A DNA stretch of 64,000 bases from Acanthaster planci (Eukaryota; Echinodermata; Asteroidea; Valvatida; Acanthasteridae), in NCBI RefSeq assembly GCF_001949145.1, contig NW_019091382.1, positions 1,346,500 through 1,410,499 of the forward strand, read 5' to 3'. Positions 51,621 to 63,698 of this stretch are shown piece by piece (position 1 is the first letter of the stretch; each line of letters opens with the position of its first letter). The position numbers and the translations under genes were made by a program. The notes under the pieces are model-generated. The model had not been told where the DNA came from, did not search any database, and worked only from the letters and a program-made list of their open reading frames with translations.

Positions 51621-53040
51621 CCAGAACTGCTCTCTTTTGTGGTGCAAGTCTGCAATCCGAAGGCTAATGCAAGAATCAGTGGTTATCGAGTGAAAATTTG
51701 TCAGGAACTTTGGACGTGCTGATGTTCAAATGGGCCATTTAGCGTCGCTCGCTCCCGTAGCCCATCCATATTACTTAACGTCCAGCCTCGTCCAGACCAG
51801 GGAAAAGAATCTTCCATCCCCTGCCTCCCCCCTCCTTCCATTAGCGCAACTGTTTCCCAATTCCTCATCCGGAGTGATTGCTCCCTTTCCCCGAAGAAAT
51901 CGCCGGGACTGCTCCGACTGGACAGTATAAAAAAAAAAAGCAGCAGAACATTTCTGAGGACGGCGACAAAGTCCCCCCCCCATTGCCCTGTGATAACGAC
52001 TAGCACAGATCTGTCACTTTAGATTATGTCTAGGCCCATGCTGCTGCACAAAAACCTAAGGGGAAAAAAACATTCTGTACCAGCGACCCCTAAAGTATCA
52101 CAACCCAACCTGATGCACGACAACCCGTGGAGGGATACTTTAATCTGTTGTCGACACCTACGAGATTCCTCAGCAACTACGTGTACTACTTTTTATGTTT
52201 TGGACTCGCCGTTTGGCTGACAGAAATAACCATTTTCTCCCTCACTCAGAGTCTTGCAAGAAGTCACGTTGTCCTTTGCAGTTTACGATTTCCAACTTAG
52301 TCGATTCTATCCTCTTGGGCAGAAAAAGTAAGATTGCTACTTTGACACCTCCTAATCCTCTTTCCCTGACCATTAAAAAAACCCATATTCACGGGGAGGC
52401 CATTTTTGATTGTGTTCCCTGAATCCATTGTATTCAGTGTAATATCTCGAAAGGGGTGGTGCCAGACGATTTGGGCTTCCAAACCTCACTTTCAGTTTTT
52501 AAGTGTAATTTGTAATCATTCTAAATGTACTCTGGCATTAATTTGTAATAATAATTTATTTTTTTGCTGTTATCTTACTCCCAGGTTCTGAAAATGAAAA
52601 GTCATCACCTGTCCTTTTTCAATTCAATGAAGCTGACACATGAATACAGTCAATTGGTGCTACTTGAGTCAAAAAGCTGGTAAAATCTATTCTAATCAAA
52701 CTTTCAAAATAAACTGTCATCAGCCTTCCACCTAGGGTGTAAAAAACATGTCACAGTTGGGGAAAAAAATCTATCTTCGCTCCGCAACCGGTTCCAAAGC
52801 ACTTCATCATTTTTATGACAGCAAAAGTTCCAAAGAGTCAATCATGCAGTTCCAAAGATTATGTTCCTGCACTGTGTAAATCACTAGAACTGTACCCAAC
52901 AGAACTGCCTTAAAGTTCTTTCAGTTCTAAAAAGTTCCGAGACAGTCACCTGAAACTTGCTATGATGTTCCCTTTGCAAGTTGTATAAAGTTCAATATAC
53001 AGTACATTGCAATTGAAAGTTAACCGCAAAGGAGGGTGGG

Positions 53041-53335
53041 GAAATGTTCACACTTTTGCCATCTGGGAAAATGAATATTCAGTTCACAAATTGTGAAAAC
53101 TTTTCCCTCCAGTGGGAAAATTTTTCACACTTTCTTCCCCTCTGCAAAAAAAAAAGAAATTCACAATTTATTTCACAAGTTGAAAAAAATTGCCACATCT
53201 TTTTACACCAGTGGGAAAAATGTTCACACCTTTTAACACAGTGGGAAAATGTTTCAGCTTTTTTTTTTCACAAGTGGAAAAATTTTCACAGCTGTTTTTT
53301 TTTCACAAGTGGGAAATTTGCCTGTGAGTGTGAAT
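53041..53335. repeat. Degenerate CACAAGTGGGAAAA tandem repeat
   Basis: About seven or eight imperfect copies, spaced roughly 25-45 bp where clearest, of a unit like CACAAGTGGGAAAA, then ATTTTTCACAC, then a T-rich spacer. Clear GTGGGAAAA or GTGGAAAA copies lie near 53112, 53210, 53250, 53273 and 53308. GTGNGAAAAATTTTTCACA is itself a near palindrome, so each unit can fold. The tract is bounded on both sides by TGAATATTC (near 53071 and 53331). The open frame through it is a repeat by-product. Confidence 0.75.
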
Positions 53336-55943
53336 ATTCTTGACACATTTCTTCCAAATCATTTTTGCAGGGTTAAGTTTCAATTGCAGTGTACTGTAAC
53401 CATGTCCAGGTAAACAACTCTACATGTACTTGTGCTCTTCTACAAATTCTTCAACCTCTTTCTTAGCAATTCATGTTCATTGAGGGCAAAGTTCATATGT
53501 ATACCTGACAGACAAATCTGTGAGTGTCTCAGCTTGAAAACTTTCCCAACTTGAGGTTAGCATTAATCCATCTTCTTGCTCTGATGAAACTACCGCCCAG
53601 CGTAACAATGCCCCAAAGCCCTGGACATCCCTTCTGACAAATTATGACACCACTGTAACCAACTTCCTTGCCAGAAAATAAAGGTACATGTGAAAGAAAG
53701 TCTTCGGTCAGTCTGGCTGGGGTCCCCATCGAGACTGGTTAATACCTGGACAGCTGCAGCAATATGTCCAGAGGGGGTGTTGTCTCTTCCCCTGTCGAGC
53801 CTGATATATCGGGGAGTGTGGTCATTCACCCTCATGACGTGGCTGTCCTTCCCCCCTCGTGGAGGCAGTGGGACAGTCCGATTTAAGCCCTAACTGCTAT
53901 TTGCGGAAACAGCTGCCTCATTTTCAATGTGAATGTTCACATGGTTGACCCTTTCTAGTGGCTAGTGTTGGCTGAATGGTTACATTTAATATCAACCTGA
54001 AATATTCCTTGGGAAAACTTTAAAAACTACAAGCCAGCCAGCACCCTGGTTGAATTGTAGTCATTTGGTTGTACATGTATGTTTCACATTCATGGAAGTC
54101 ATTTCCTTTAAGAAATTTTGCTTGTGAGCTTTGCCTGTCAGAAATGCAATTTTAGCTTTCCAGAGAACTGCTCCTGAGAAATTGATAAAAATCTGTTGAT
54201 GACTCGGATATGTACATTGTTACCCTTGCATGTTACTCTACATGTTTACTTTAAAAAAAGTTACAGTCTGTCGTGTAATTAGCGCTGCCAGAGGAGAAAG
54301 AGGTAGGAGACTCTAGCGAGGGCGTGTGTTTCCACTCAATAATCATCATTCCACGGTGGCAGAAGTAGCAATTATAAAATACGCTCTTCCAGAAACCCTG
54401 CCACATCCCCTCTTGGGGAAAAAAAAAACTCACCCTTCGCGCCATAAAACAAACGTTTGCGTGCGAGCAGTGGCTCCCGATCCTGGGAATGTACATAGCC
54501 TCTATGCCATCGGCATCCTGTCAGTTAACATCAGGCCAGTTCCTTCCCTTCCCCCCCCCCCCAAAAAAAAGATGTTGGATGAGTTTGAACTCTGACCCCG
54601 ACCTAATCAAGCAGCCGAGAAATAAATTTACGGGCTGCGCTTGTCCTTGTGTTTTTTTTCCTGTTTGTGTGTGAAGCAGGCTGGCATCCCATAAATTACC
54701 GAGTGATAAATTCCGGCCCAGTTTGTGCAGCCTGTGTAACATGCTTCTTAATTGGCCAAAAAATGTTGAGAACATTCAGTGGTCTCCCGGATGGTCTGGT
54801 AGATGTGTGCGCCATCAGTGTGGACTGTCAGGGGGACAAGAGAAAGTGGCCAAACTTGACATGTATGTGTACTTCTCAACTTTTCTACCACGGACAGTAC
54901 TTTGATTGAGCGGGGTCCCATATGCTCGCTTGGGTGGTCCGCCATGTTTAAAATATGATTACTTGTGATTGAAAATGCCGCTGGGGAGATTGGCAGGTCG
55001 GACAGCAAGAAACAAGCCTTGCGGAGCATCAGCAAGAAATCCAAAAGTACAGACATTTTTGTGGGGGGGGGTTGGAAGCCCCACCGCCCCAATCAGTGAA
55101 GAATTAAGGCATTGTGACCCCACGAAAACAGCAGCTTTCTTTTCAGCTTGCACCCACTCCCCACCCAGTTTTTGTGTTTGTACTCACATGTACATGTATG
55201 TACGTGAGAAATCCCCAAGTTGAGAGTCATGGGATGGCCCGTGTCAACAAGGGGTGCAGTGAACTCTTGTGCTTCGCAGGGCTCTCTTTTTTTTTTTCTT
55301 GCACGGTGTGCATGCTCGTGAGGGAATGCCGTCTCGCCGTGCCCGGTGTTGTGCTCCAACTGGGCGACCGGCAGGGGCTAGGGTCGGCAGGCGCAAGGGA
55401 GGACACAAGTTGGCCATGTCGGAGCCCAGCGTGAGCCCAATCGGCTCCAGGTGCAATCTGACATGGGGTAAACCACAGACGACAAGAAACTTACTTAATA
55501 CCTCCATGTACTTTCAGTTTTGTTGTGAGCAGAAGGACTTGTGGTAATTTCTCGTAAGTGAATGGAAACACGATCTGAACGTAAACATCTTAGCAGTCAT
55601 GTCACAAGTTGCTGACTTTCATTGCGGTAGCACAGTGTGAAACATTACTTTTCATGTGTTATTTTATATCCAGCAATTTTACACACCCGAATGATGAAAA
55701 GTTGGTAAGGCTTTGCCGTATGCGCTTTCACAGGAGTGCTGTAGATTGAATCAAGTGTGTTAGTGTGTTGACAAGTTCAAAAGACCATACCCTGGTACAT
55801 GTTCTTACCCGAGACGACACAAACAAGCAACTTATGACATGTGTACAGTGGCTGCAGTGGGACGCTAGTTATTCAAATTGAAAGCAAGTGTGATTTCTCC
55901 ATTCAGGCTAACACCTGGGTCATTTTCTGATACCGGGCTTGGG

Positions 55944-56133
55944 CTCCGTCTCAGGCTTCAACTGTATTTCACTGACCCGACTTTGAAGTTGTAAGTGCGA
56001 TAGTAAGTCTGATAGAGCCACACAACATCAAGTGAGATGCAAAAGAGCCAAACATAACAGTAATTTCAATTTAAGTGAAACCCTTCAGGCCGGCAATGGG
56101 CATTGGTTTCGGAGACGAAGCCTGAGACGGGAG
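55944..56133. repeat. Imperfect inverted repeat
   Basis: CTCCGTCTCAGGCTTC (55944-55959) has a reverse-complement copy with one added base at 56117-56133. Weaker complementarity around GTATTTCACT and AAGTGAAAC just inside suggests a decayed foldback element. Confidence 0.4.
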
Positions 56134-56452
56134 AAGAAATTGGGTACTGGTAAACGGCCCCGAGAAAGATACCATAAGTAAATCCGTGGCGATGCGTGGC
56201 AAACAAGTGCAACGTAACCAGTGAATGGCAAAGAGAGATTCTGTTTGCTGGATATTAATGCTAACTTGGATAACGCAACGGCAGCAGTGAATCATCACTC
56301 TGCAACAGTTGACAAGGATTAGAAGAAAAAAAAAGAAAAAGATGTACAGAAACGGAACATTTTAGAGCTGTGTGTAAATCCGCCTTGCCCCCTCTCCCCC
56401 CCAAAAATTCATGTGGCCGGTTGGGATTATGGAACGATGACTTTCCCCTCTG

Positions 56453-56488
56453 CTGCTAGCTAGCTAGCAAGCAAGCAAGCAAGCAAGC
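56453..56488. repeat. (GCTA)n/(GCAA)n microsatellite
   Basis: About three GCTA units pass directly into five GCAA units, the second arising from the first by one substitution and then expansion. Confidence 0.85.
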
Positions 56489-57294
56489 CGTTATTAAATT
56501 TGTATAGATTCCCGCCACTCTCCATGCAAACGAGGCAAGGTCGATGACCGCCTTTATCCGAAGCCTGTCGTTTCCCTTCGCCGCGACAAATTCCAGCATA
56601 TCTTGTGTGAGCCGCTCCTGACAGCTCGCTTTAATGAGTGTCATCTCGCGCTGGCTCCAATTTGCACAGTAATTGTTGACTGGACAAATAGCCAGTTTTT
56701 CTTCGATTTATTAAGACCTTTTTCTGTACAGTTTGAGTGGAACACTTCACTGCTGTATTTTGGGCTCTCGGGAGTCCAGTGTTTAACAGGTCTTGTCTCG
56801 GCTTGAATTCCAGGTTTGTTAAACCCGGTGACAGTTGCTAATAATTGGGTGCGTGATATTTGCCTCCTTTCTTCAGCATAAATAATTCAGAGGGCAGACA
56901 AAACCAAATTTCGAGAAAAATCACTCCTGTAAGTCAGTAGTACATTTTACACCTTTTGCTTGTGGTAGATTGCCTGAGTTTATGACGAAAAATGGTTGTA
57001 ACCAAAGATGATGTGAACATATTCATATTGTGTGGCCAATTGTTAAAGTTTGTTTATAGTAGCAGAAGAATAAACGGACATATAAAGAAAACAGAAGTTT
57101 GATTCTCAGGTGTTGTTTCGGTCTTCCTAATGTGGACTATCATTTATCTGGTGAGGAAATTGGGGATATTTGCAACATTTTCTCCTTGAAAGCAATAATC
57201 TTGTCTCATTCCTCCTTGCTATGGTGAGTGCCCGCTTTTTGTGGTTAGTTTAGAAAATAACATTTGAAAGCTTTGAACACTGTGATCACTGTGA

Positions 57295-57580
57295 ACACTG
57301 TGAACGGCCTCGATGCGATTTCTCCAACCCAAATGGAATGGCGACTCGCCTGGCTGTGATTTGGTAAGTGTCACACCTGCACCACCAAAATCACATCCGG
57401 GAAAGTCCCAAATACATCGTGGGTTAGACTTGGGACAACGTAATCCCGGACGTGATTTCTGGCTTGGATGTGATTTTTGGATAATCCCTGCCAGAATCAC
57501 ATTCTAGGCTCAATTTCACATCCACTCTTAAACACCTTCCCATTTTGGTGGGAAACTCACATCCGGGCCGTTCACAGTTT
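57295..57580. mobile_element. Foldback (MITE-like) element with nested inverted repeats
   Basis: The outer arms are 57295-57336 and 57540-57580. The left arm reads ACACTGTGAACGGCC, then GATGCGATTTC, ending CCCAAATGG. The right arm is its reverse complement at about 80% identity. Inside, AAATCACATCCGGGA with GTCCCAA (from about 57388) is mirrored by TTGGGAC and TCCCGGACGTGATTT (to about 57458), a second nested stem. There is no coding sequence. About 286 bp with long arms fits a non-autonomous DNA transposon or foldback element. The left end is altered by a local 9-bp repeat (CACTGTGAA), which hides any target-site duplication. Confidence 0.65.
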
Positions 57581-57596
57581 GAAGACACATACTCTC

Positions 57597-57658
57597 AACA
57601 CACGTGGATGTGTACATGTTGCTCACTAACACACGTGGATGTGTACATGTTGCTCACT
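57597..57658. repeat. 31-bp tandem duplication
   Basis: Two adjacent copies (57597-57627 and 57628-57658) of AACACACGTGGATGTGTACA followed by TGTTGCTCACT are essentially identical. They start 17 bp after the right arm of the foldback element. Confidence 0.9.
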
Positions 57659-57942
57659 CGACTGCCCCTCCCCCCCAAAAAAATCCACAATTTTATTGCT
57701 TTGTAAAGACCTAGGACAAGTGACTCGACTGCTTCCTCTGCCATCACTGCTGACTTATCTTCCACACAAAGGGAAAAAAAGAAGAACACCTCGCTTGGTC
57801 CAAACCTCCCTCGTGCGGGAATCTCCTTGAAAAACACCTCAGATCACCGTGACGAATTGGGCAAGTTAGTTACAGATTGCCCCCTCCTGTACCCCCTCCT
57901 CCACAACTTCCCCAGGAATTGATCGGAATCCCCGCCATGACC

Positions 57943-57964
57943 GGAGAGAGAGAGAGAGAGAGAG
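57943..57964. repeat. (GA)n microsatellite
   Basis: About eleven uninterrupted GA units followed by a short G run. Confidence 0.9.
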
Positions 57965-59616
57965 GGGGCTCCAGACGCGATGTCGGTTTTGGTTGATGGC
58001 GAGATTACTCGTGAGATGTATCCAATGTGAGTGTCGGGATGACATTCTGAATTCAAGCACACCAAACTTATCACACGTCAAGCCAAATGCAGTTTATTCA
58101 TTGCCTGCCACAGGGTAAATAGCTTTCGTCAGAAAATATGCTCGTAGCGTCTTTTTTTTTCGAAGTTAACATTGCACTTCAAAAGGTAAAAGCACTCTGT
58201 GACGTGTGATGCAATAATATGTTACTCACTAGGAACTTTCAACATTTGTTTTCTTAAACTGGAAATGGAAATTGCTCAAGGCTTCAAAAAGAATGAAGTC
58301 AAATGATAGCGAGTTGGAAAACAAGTCGGATGAAATGATTTAGTAATATGTGTGGGTTAGAGCTTTAAGCCTATAACGGGAAAAGAAAACCACATGGGGA
58401 AAATGAAGACTGTCAAGCATATCTAATCCATCATCGACATTGTCCCTCATATCGCACGGCAGTGCCTGTTGATACATGTTGCTCACAGTGCCGTCTTGTC
58501 TCCTCTCCCTATCCTCTCTGGTCCGTGGGACAGTGTACCGGCCGTGGAGTCCCAGAAATAATATTGATAGACGCTGGACAAACTCCTCCATGCATGAGTC
58601 ACGATACATATATACAATGCCCGGGTCCCCCCCTCCCCACGCTGGGGCTGGGGTCCGGCGGTGCAGTTGCGTATTGATCCACAGAGCCTGATCGGTGCTT
58701 CTTAAAGAGATGGTCTTGTTGCGGATTCCCGCTGATGAGCCATCGCCCGAGACCTGAGCCCTCTTGCGTTTGGGGGCCTCAGTCCTCAACAAAAGATACA
58801 GTATTAGAAAGAAACCGATTTTATATTCACATGGCCTGAAGTTAGTTGGCGTTAAGGGCATGCGAACAACTGGCAGCGTCTCTTGGTTTTATCCTGAGGT
58901 ACCCCCCAAAACCATGTAAAATCTTGTGCAACCTCACATTAAACCCCAAACACTGTAAGTTCTGCGTTTGCTTCTAGTAGGCCTGTGCGTGTATAAAGAT
59001 ATTAAAAAAATGTTAACAATAAGCCATGTGTGAGTTAAATTTGAATTAAATCAGTGATAGAAATAAGAAAATAAAACTTGATTAGCAAATTTGATAATCC
59101 TATTGTCATTTGATTAGCATTATGATGAAATTGACTAGCAAAAGCTAAATGGGCCTTATTCAGTACTGTTATACTATGGTACACAGTTTAGCATGGTTGT
59201 TGGGTATGGCTCTGGCCAAAAATTGGGTGGAGAAATAATTTGTTTACAGAATCAAGGGGAGAATAAACCAAAAACCTGCCGTCAGCAAAGAGATGTTTCG
59301 CATTTGACCTAGATCGGTTGGTGACTTAAACCTGGTGACTTCGTAAAATATTAGACAAGAAAGTAACGAGTAAAGGGAAATGGGTCATGGACATCACTAC
59401 AAATTGCACTGATCAGCAGTCTGGCCGGTTTCCGATCTGCGCCGCAAGCTCGCCGCGCAGACATGATTTTAAAAGAAATTTCCATTTGCCTAAATTGCAC
59501 ATCAGTTTCATGTTTGTATCGCATTTGGTGAAGCGAATCCAGCTATTTCCATCACTGAAAATCTGGTACCCTGTGTTATCTGATTGCGCATAAACATAAT
59601 GATTTGAATTCCCCAG

Positions 59617-59813
59617 ACTAACGACACTGTTGCTATACCTCGTGATTCGAGGCAAGCTTTTGCATAGCAGCCATCCATCATCTCTGGAATGGACTGGTTC
59701 CTTTAAGCCCTTCTTATCATTGAGAATAGTGTATTATTGCAAGACGTCTCTTATGTACATTGTGATGCAAAAGCTTGCCCCGAATCACGAGGTATAGCAA
59801 CAGTGGTTTTAGT
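59617..59813. mobile_element. Near-perfect 41-bp inverted repeat (foldback element)
   Basis: Positions 59625-59665 and 59765-59805 are reverse complements over 41 bp with one mismatch (TTCGAGG against TTCGGGG). Key pieces are CACTGTTGCTATACCTCGTG and CAAGCTTTTGCAT. A further ACTAA just outside (59617 and 59813) also pairs. The 99-bp spacer has no coding content. The high arm identity means the structure is young or maintained. A small MITE with terminal inverted repeats, or a transcribed hairpin, would both fit. Confidence 0.7.
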
Positions 59814-62569
59814 ATGGAGAATTAAAGTTGTTATGTTCACGTGAATTTAAAGAACTCAGTGTACCAGATTTGGGTCAAAGTTAACTCGCAAAAGGCTTAT
59901 TGGGTTGAAGAAGTGGTACTGTGACTTAAATCAGGGGAGATTGCCAATTACTTGAGTCATAAATTAATTACATGTACATAAACCCCCCCCAGAATGTACT
60001 GAATAGAGAAATAATGAAATGAGAAATGTAAGATCATTCAAATATTTAACTTGCATCTACATGCACCTCCGGGCTGTTTGACATGATCAGAAAACCTACA
60101 GAAAACAGAAAATTAGCACACACGGACACCTTTATCAGAAAAAGCCTGAACTCCATTTTTTGAAAAAAGAGCACCACTCAGTATGCTGTGTGAGTTGTTA
60201 CTGAAGTCTCCCGTCTGGTTTTGGTTGTTTGATGAACAATAATGTAATTAATGAACACTATGCATGTTTGAAGAAACGATTTACTACGGGATTGGTGGTC
60301 TGGGTGGATATGTACAGTACATGTACATCGCATGCTGTCTCCAGAACTCCAGGTGTATGTTTGCGCAGGCAGCTGGCCAAACGCAACCTCCCTTTAATCC
60401 GATTGCCCCTATCTGAATCACTGGGTCTGGAGCTGTGAAAATATTGGAGATCAAATTCCAGAGTTGTCCCTGCCTGATTTTTTTAAAATTTTTTTTTGGC
60501 AGGAGCTCTTTAATTGCCTTGTTTTGGGTTGGATTTCTCACTTTGTTCCCGGCCAGCTGGCCCTGCTGCTTGCAAAATGCCTGGAATGCTTCAGATGTTG
60601 GTCATTTTTTTTTTCTTTTTGGAGAGGTCATATTGTTTTCCTGTATTGTGAGTCAAAATGTGTAATGCGCCGGTCAGAAGAGGTTATTGTGGTACTGGTC
60701 GATGAATGTGAAGCCAACCAGTTTTAAATAGAGCAGGCCTTTAGTCAGTGATACCGTGGCTGTATTTTCATAGCAGCTACTCGAATTTTTATTAATTTGA
60801 ATCTATTTCATTTGATTAAAACGCCCAGCCCCCGAGAGTGGGCAATGGGGTCATTATTCACTTTCACTTGACGGAGAGTCATAAATTGATACGACCGCTC
60901 CCTGGCAATATTTTTCCGTCAACATGCCAATTGCACATTTTCTTTTTCATAAATAGATATGTTTGCCCCGGAGTAAACAGTGTCGTGCTGATTTGTGATA
61001 TCTCAAAAGGTATAAACTGGCCTGTCAAACTAGAAACAAATTGAACGGGGGAAAAGAAAAGGCCACTTTAGAAATGACTGATTAATCAACGGCCTCAGAA
61101 GGTCCATGATGTATTAAGCAATCTTGTGATTACGATTGATGTTGATCTGATCGTTGAATGTCGGGATGCACACCAAGGTACGAAGGAATATTCGCAGGGT
61201 GGACACTCCTAACACCGTGACCTGCCACTCAACCTCGGACATGATTGATTACACAACCTGTCACACTGTATATAAATAGTCACAACCTTTCTGATCTTTG
61301 TACATGTAATTCTTTCCTCCGTGTCCCCCCCCCAACATGTGACGGCCAGAGGCCTGGGCACTTTCATCTCTGCCCTACCCCCCCCAAAAAAAAAACGTTG
61401 AAGGGATTGATTCATGATTACTGTCGTTCAGGCATCCAAATTTGACACAAAGGAACTGTTTGCATGCCCTTATTGCAGCACCATCATAAAAGTCTTGACC
61501 ACAGTGTACATGTCTTCCATTAAAACAAAGCCTCCCCCCCCCATGACGCCTGTGTGGTTACCTGCTGCCTCATTACAAAGGTATTGCTCATTCAGTGGAT
61601 GTAATTTATAGATGTTGAACCGCCAGTGTCAGTTTATGAACACCTGTGGAAAGTAATCTTTGATGAGTCATCTCACATTAAATGTTTCAAACGTTTTTTG
61701 TTTTCAGTTTGGATTACCGGGGGAAAAAAGTCTTGTTTTGATAATTTTGTGTTATTGAAAACAAAGTTCCCCACAAATTACTGTTGGAAATCATCCCTTT
61801 AAAAATCGGAACGCCCAAGGAATGAAGGTATGCAGTAGTTATGGATATTGATGGGCTCAAAGTCATTTTATGTGACTCTGAGTGTGATCTAGAGAAGAAC
61901 AAGCAGCAGAAGAAGAAGAAAATAACTAGAGCATGAATGGAACTTGAGACCCGTGGAGAGCTCTGCTTGTAAAGGCTGCATGTTGCTGCATTCGCCTATG
62001 TCTTGGCTTTTAAAAGTACTCCAGAACTTCCTTGCGTGACTAAACATCATCAAATTATATTCACAAATCATGGTAGATCAATTACAGTTGACCTTCAGAA
62101 TAAAGAGAAGTTGGGATAAATATGTGCTGGAATTGAACTTAACAGAAAGGAAACAGCAAGAGAGAGAAGCCACCATCTGTCATTGCGATATAGAGAAAGT
62201 ACATGTAACACGGATCGGGACGGGACACGGGAGTTGGCCGTGTTGGTGTGTGAAATCGATACCCCAGGCCTGTTGTCATTGTGAAATCACTTTTTTTGAG
62301 AGCGGGCAATTTCCATTTCCATGAGCATGCGTATTCCAGCTTTTCCCCATCTATATGCAAAAACAACAGTGCCAACTGCAACACTGCTTTTGCCCCACTC
62401 CGTCTTTCCCGCCTCGCATTTCTGTGATTGAATTTGTACCATTTGACTTTCATAGTGCGGGAAATCACTTACTGCAATAATACTTGAAGCTGTCGCGTAT
62501 ATGCAAGTGTGTCTTCATCCCAGAAATCCCATCTCACCCTTTTTTTCATTTGCAGGGGGCCGGTTATTC

Positions 62570-63010
62570 ACCTTTTCCATTTTCCTCAGTGCGTGCTCTC
62601 CCCCCGGTTTAGGCGAGCCGACTAGATAACAACCAGGAAGAAAAGAGAAAGAAAAAGAAAAGTGCCCACTCTGGAGAAACGGGGACAAGAAATTTTTTGG
62701 GAAAGGAGATGCGTTAGCGAAGCGGGGCCCCTCCTAGGGACGGAGGAGCCGGCAGGGTAGTGTCTCATCCCGACGGTTGAAAACAAACGGCCCTGCTATT
62801 CCACCTGTCTGGGGCCCCTTGTTCTACTAATTACTCACGACCCTATTAGGGGGAGCCCTAAAGGGGGGCAGCACATCCGTCCATCTCCCACCCCCCCAGG
62901 GGGCGCATTCACCCGAGATTCCCCTTCTCCCCCCCTCGCAATACAATAGAGGTGATTTGGATCCCGGCTAGCTAATACCCCTCTCTCCCTCCGGACGTTT
63001 GTAGAGAAAC
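62570..63010. promoter_or_regulatory. GC-rich candidate regulatory block in intron 3
   Basis: After a purine-rich stretch (62630-62720) the sequence becomes rich in G and C runs and CpG (GAGATGCGTTAGCGAAGCGG near 62707, then GGGACGGAGGAGCCGGCAGG near 62737), with homeodomain-type ACTAATTACTCACG near 62825. There is no convincing open frame. Enhancer or downstream promoter activity is possible but unproven. Confidence 0.2.
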
Positions 63011-63644
63011 GAACCATTTTGAGAAGTACCCCCCCTCCATTTCTTTTGTCAGTTGATTAATGATCATGTGATATCCAGCTGAAAAAGAAAGGTGAAAAAA
63101 AAACCAAAAAACCGAGTTATGGACCGAGGGGGATGCGGAGAGAGAAAGTGGAAGACAGTTGGTGTTTAATTAGTGTTTAGCTTGTTTTACACGCCGGCAG
63201 GGACAGGCAGCCTTCATAACCTAGAGTTGTTGCGCGGCCTTTGGGAATCGGACACCGAGGGACCAGAAACAAGTATCACATTGTGTAGGAACCAATTTCT
63301 TTTTTTTTTTTACCTCTTGTTTGATACACTTGTCCCCGAGAGTGATCGCAAGGGGTGATAATACGAAAGTGTCGGATTGTACCAGGTACCACTTAAGGCT
63401 AATTAAACAGCTATTGTTTCTCATTTGCAATAATTGAGACCTGCCATGACTCATCCCGGCCGATCTGTGCCCCCCCTCCCAAATTGAGCCAAATGGAGTC
63501 ATAATTGGCACAGTTGGGGAAACTGATACGGAATAGTGCTTTTATCTCTATTGCTGTGGTTAACGGCTCATGTGACACTACATTTCAAAACGGGTAGGTG
63601 ATAACGCAGTGCGTTGTGTGTTTGGCAGTGGAGTAATTACGGAC

Positions 63645-63698
63645 TGTGGTTAGATCAGGGTAAAGAGATCCGATCAGATCATAGATTCTGATCAGATC
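63645..63698. promoter_or_regulatory. Runx-like site beside a GATC cluster
   Basis: TGTGGTTA (63645-63652), a match to the Runx consensus, is followed by six GATC tetramers in 46 bp, including two CAGATC-containing direct repeats (CGATCAGATC and TGATCAGATC). It could be a small binding-site cluster. Confidence 0.25.
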
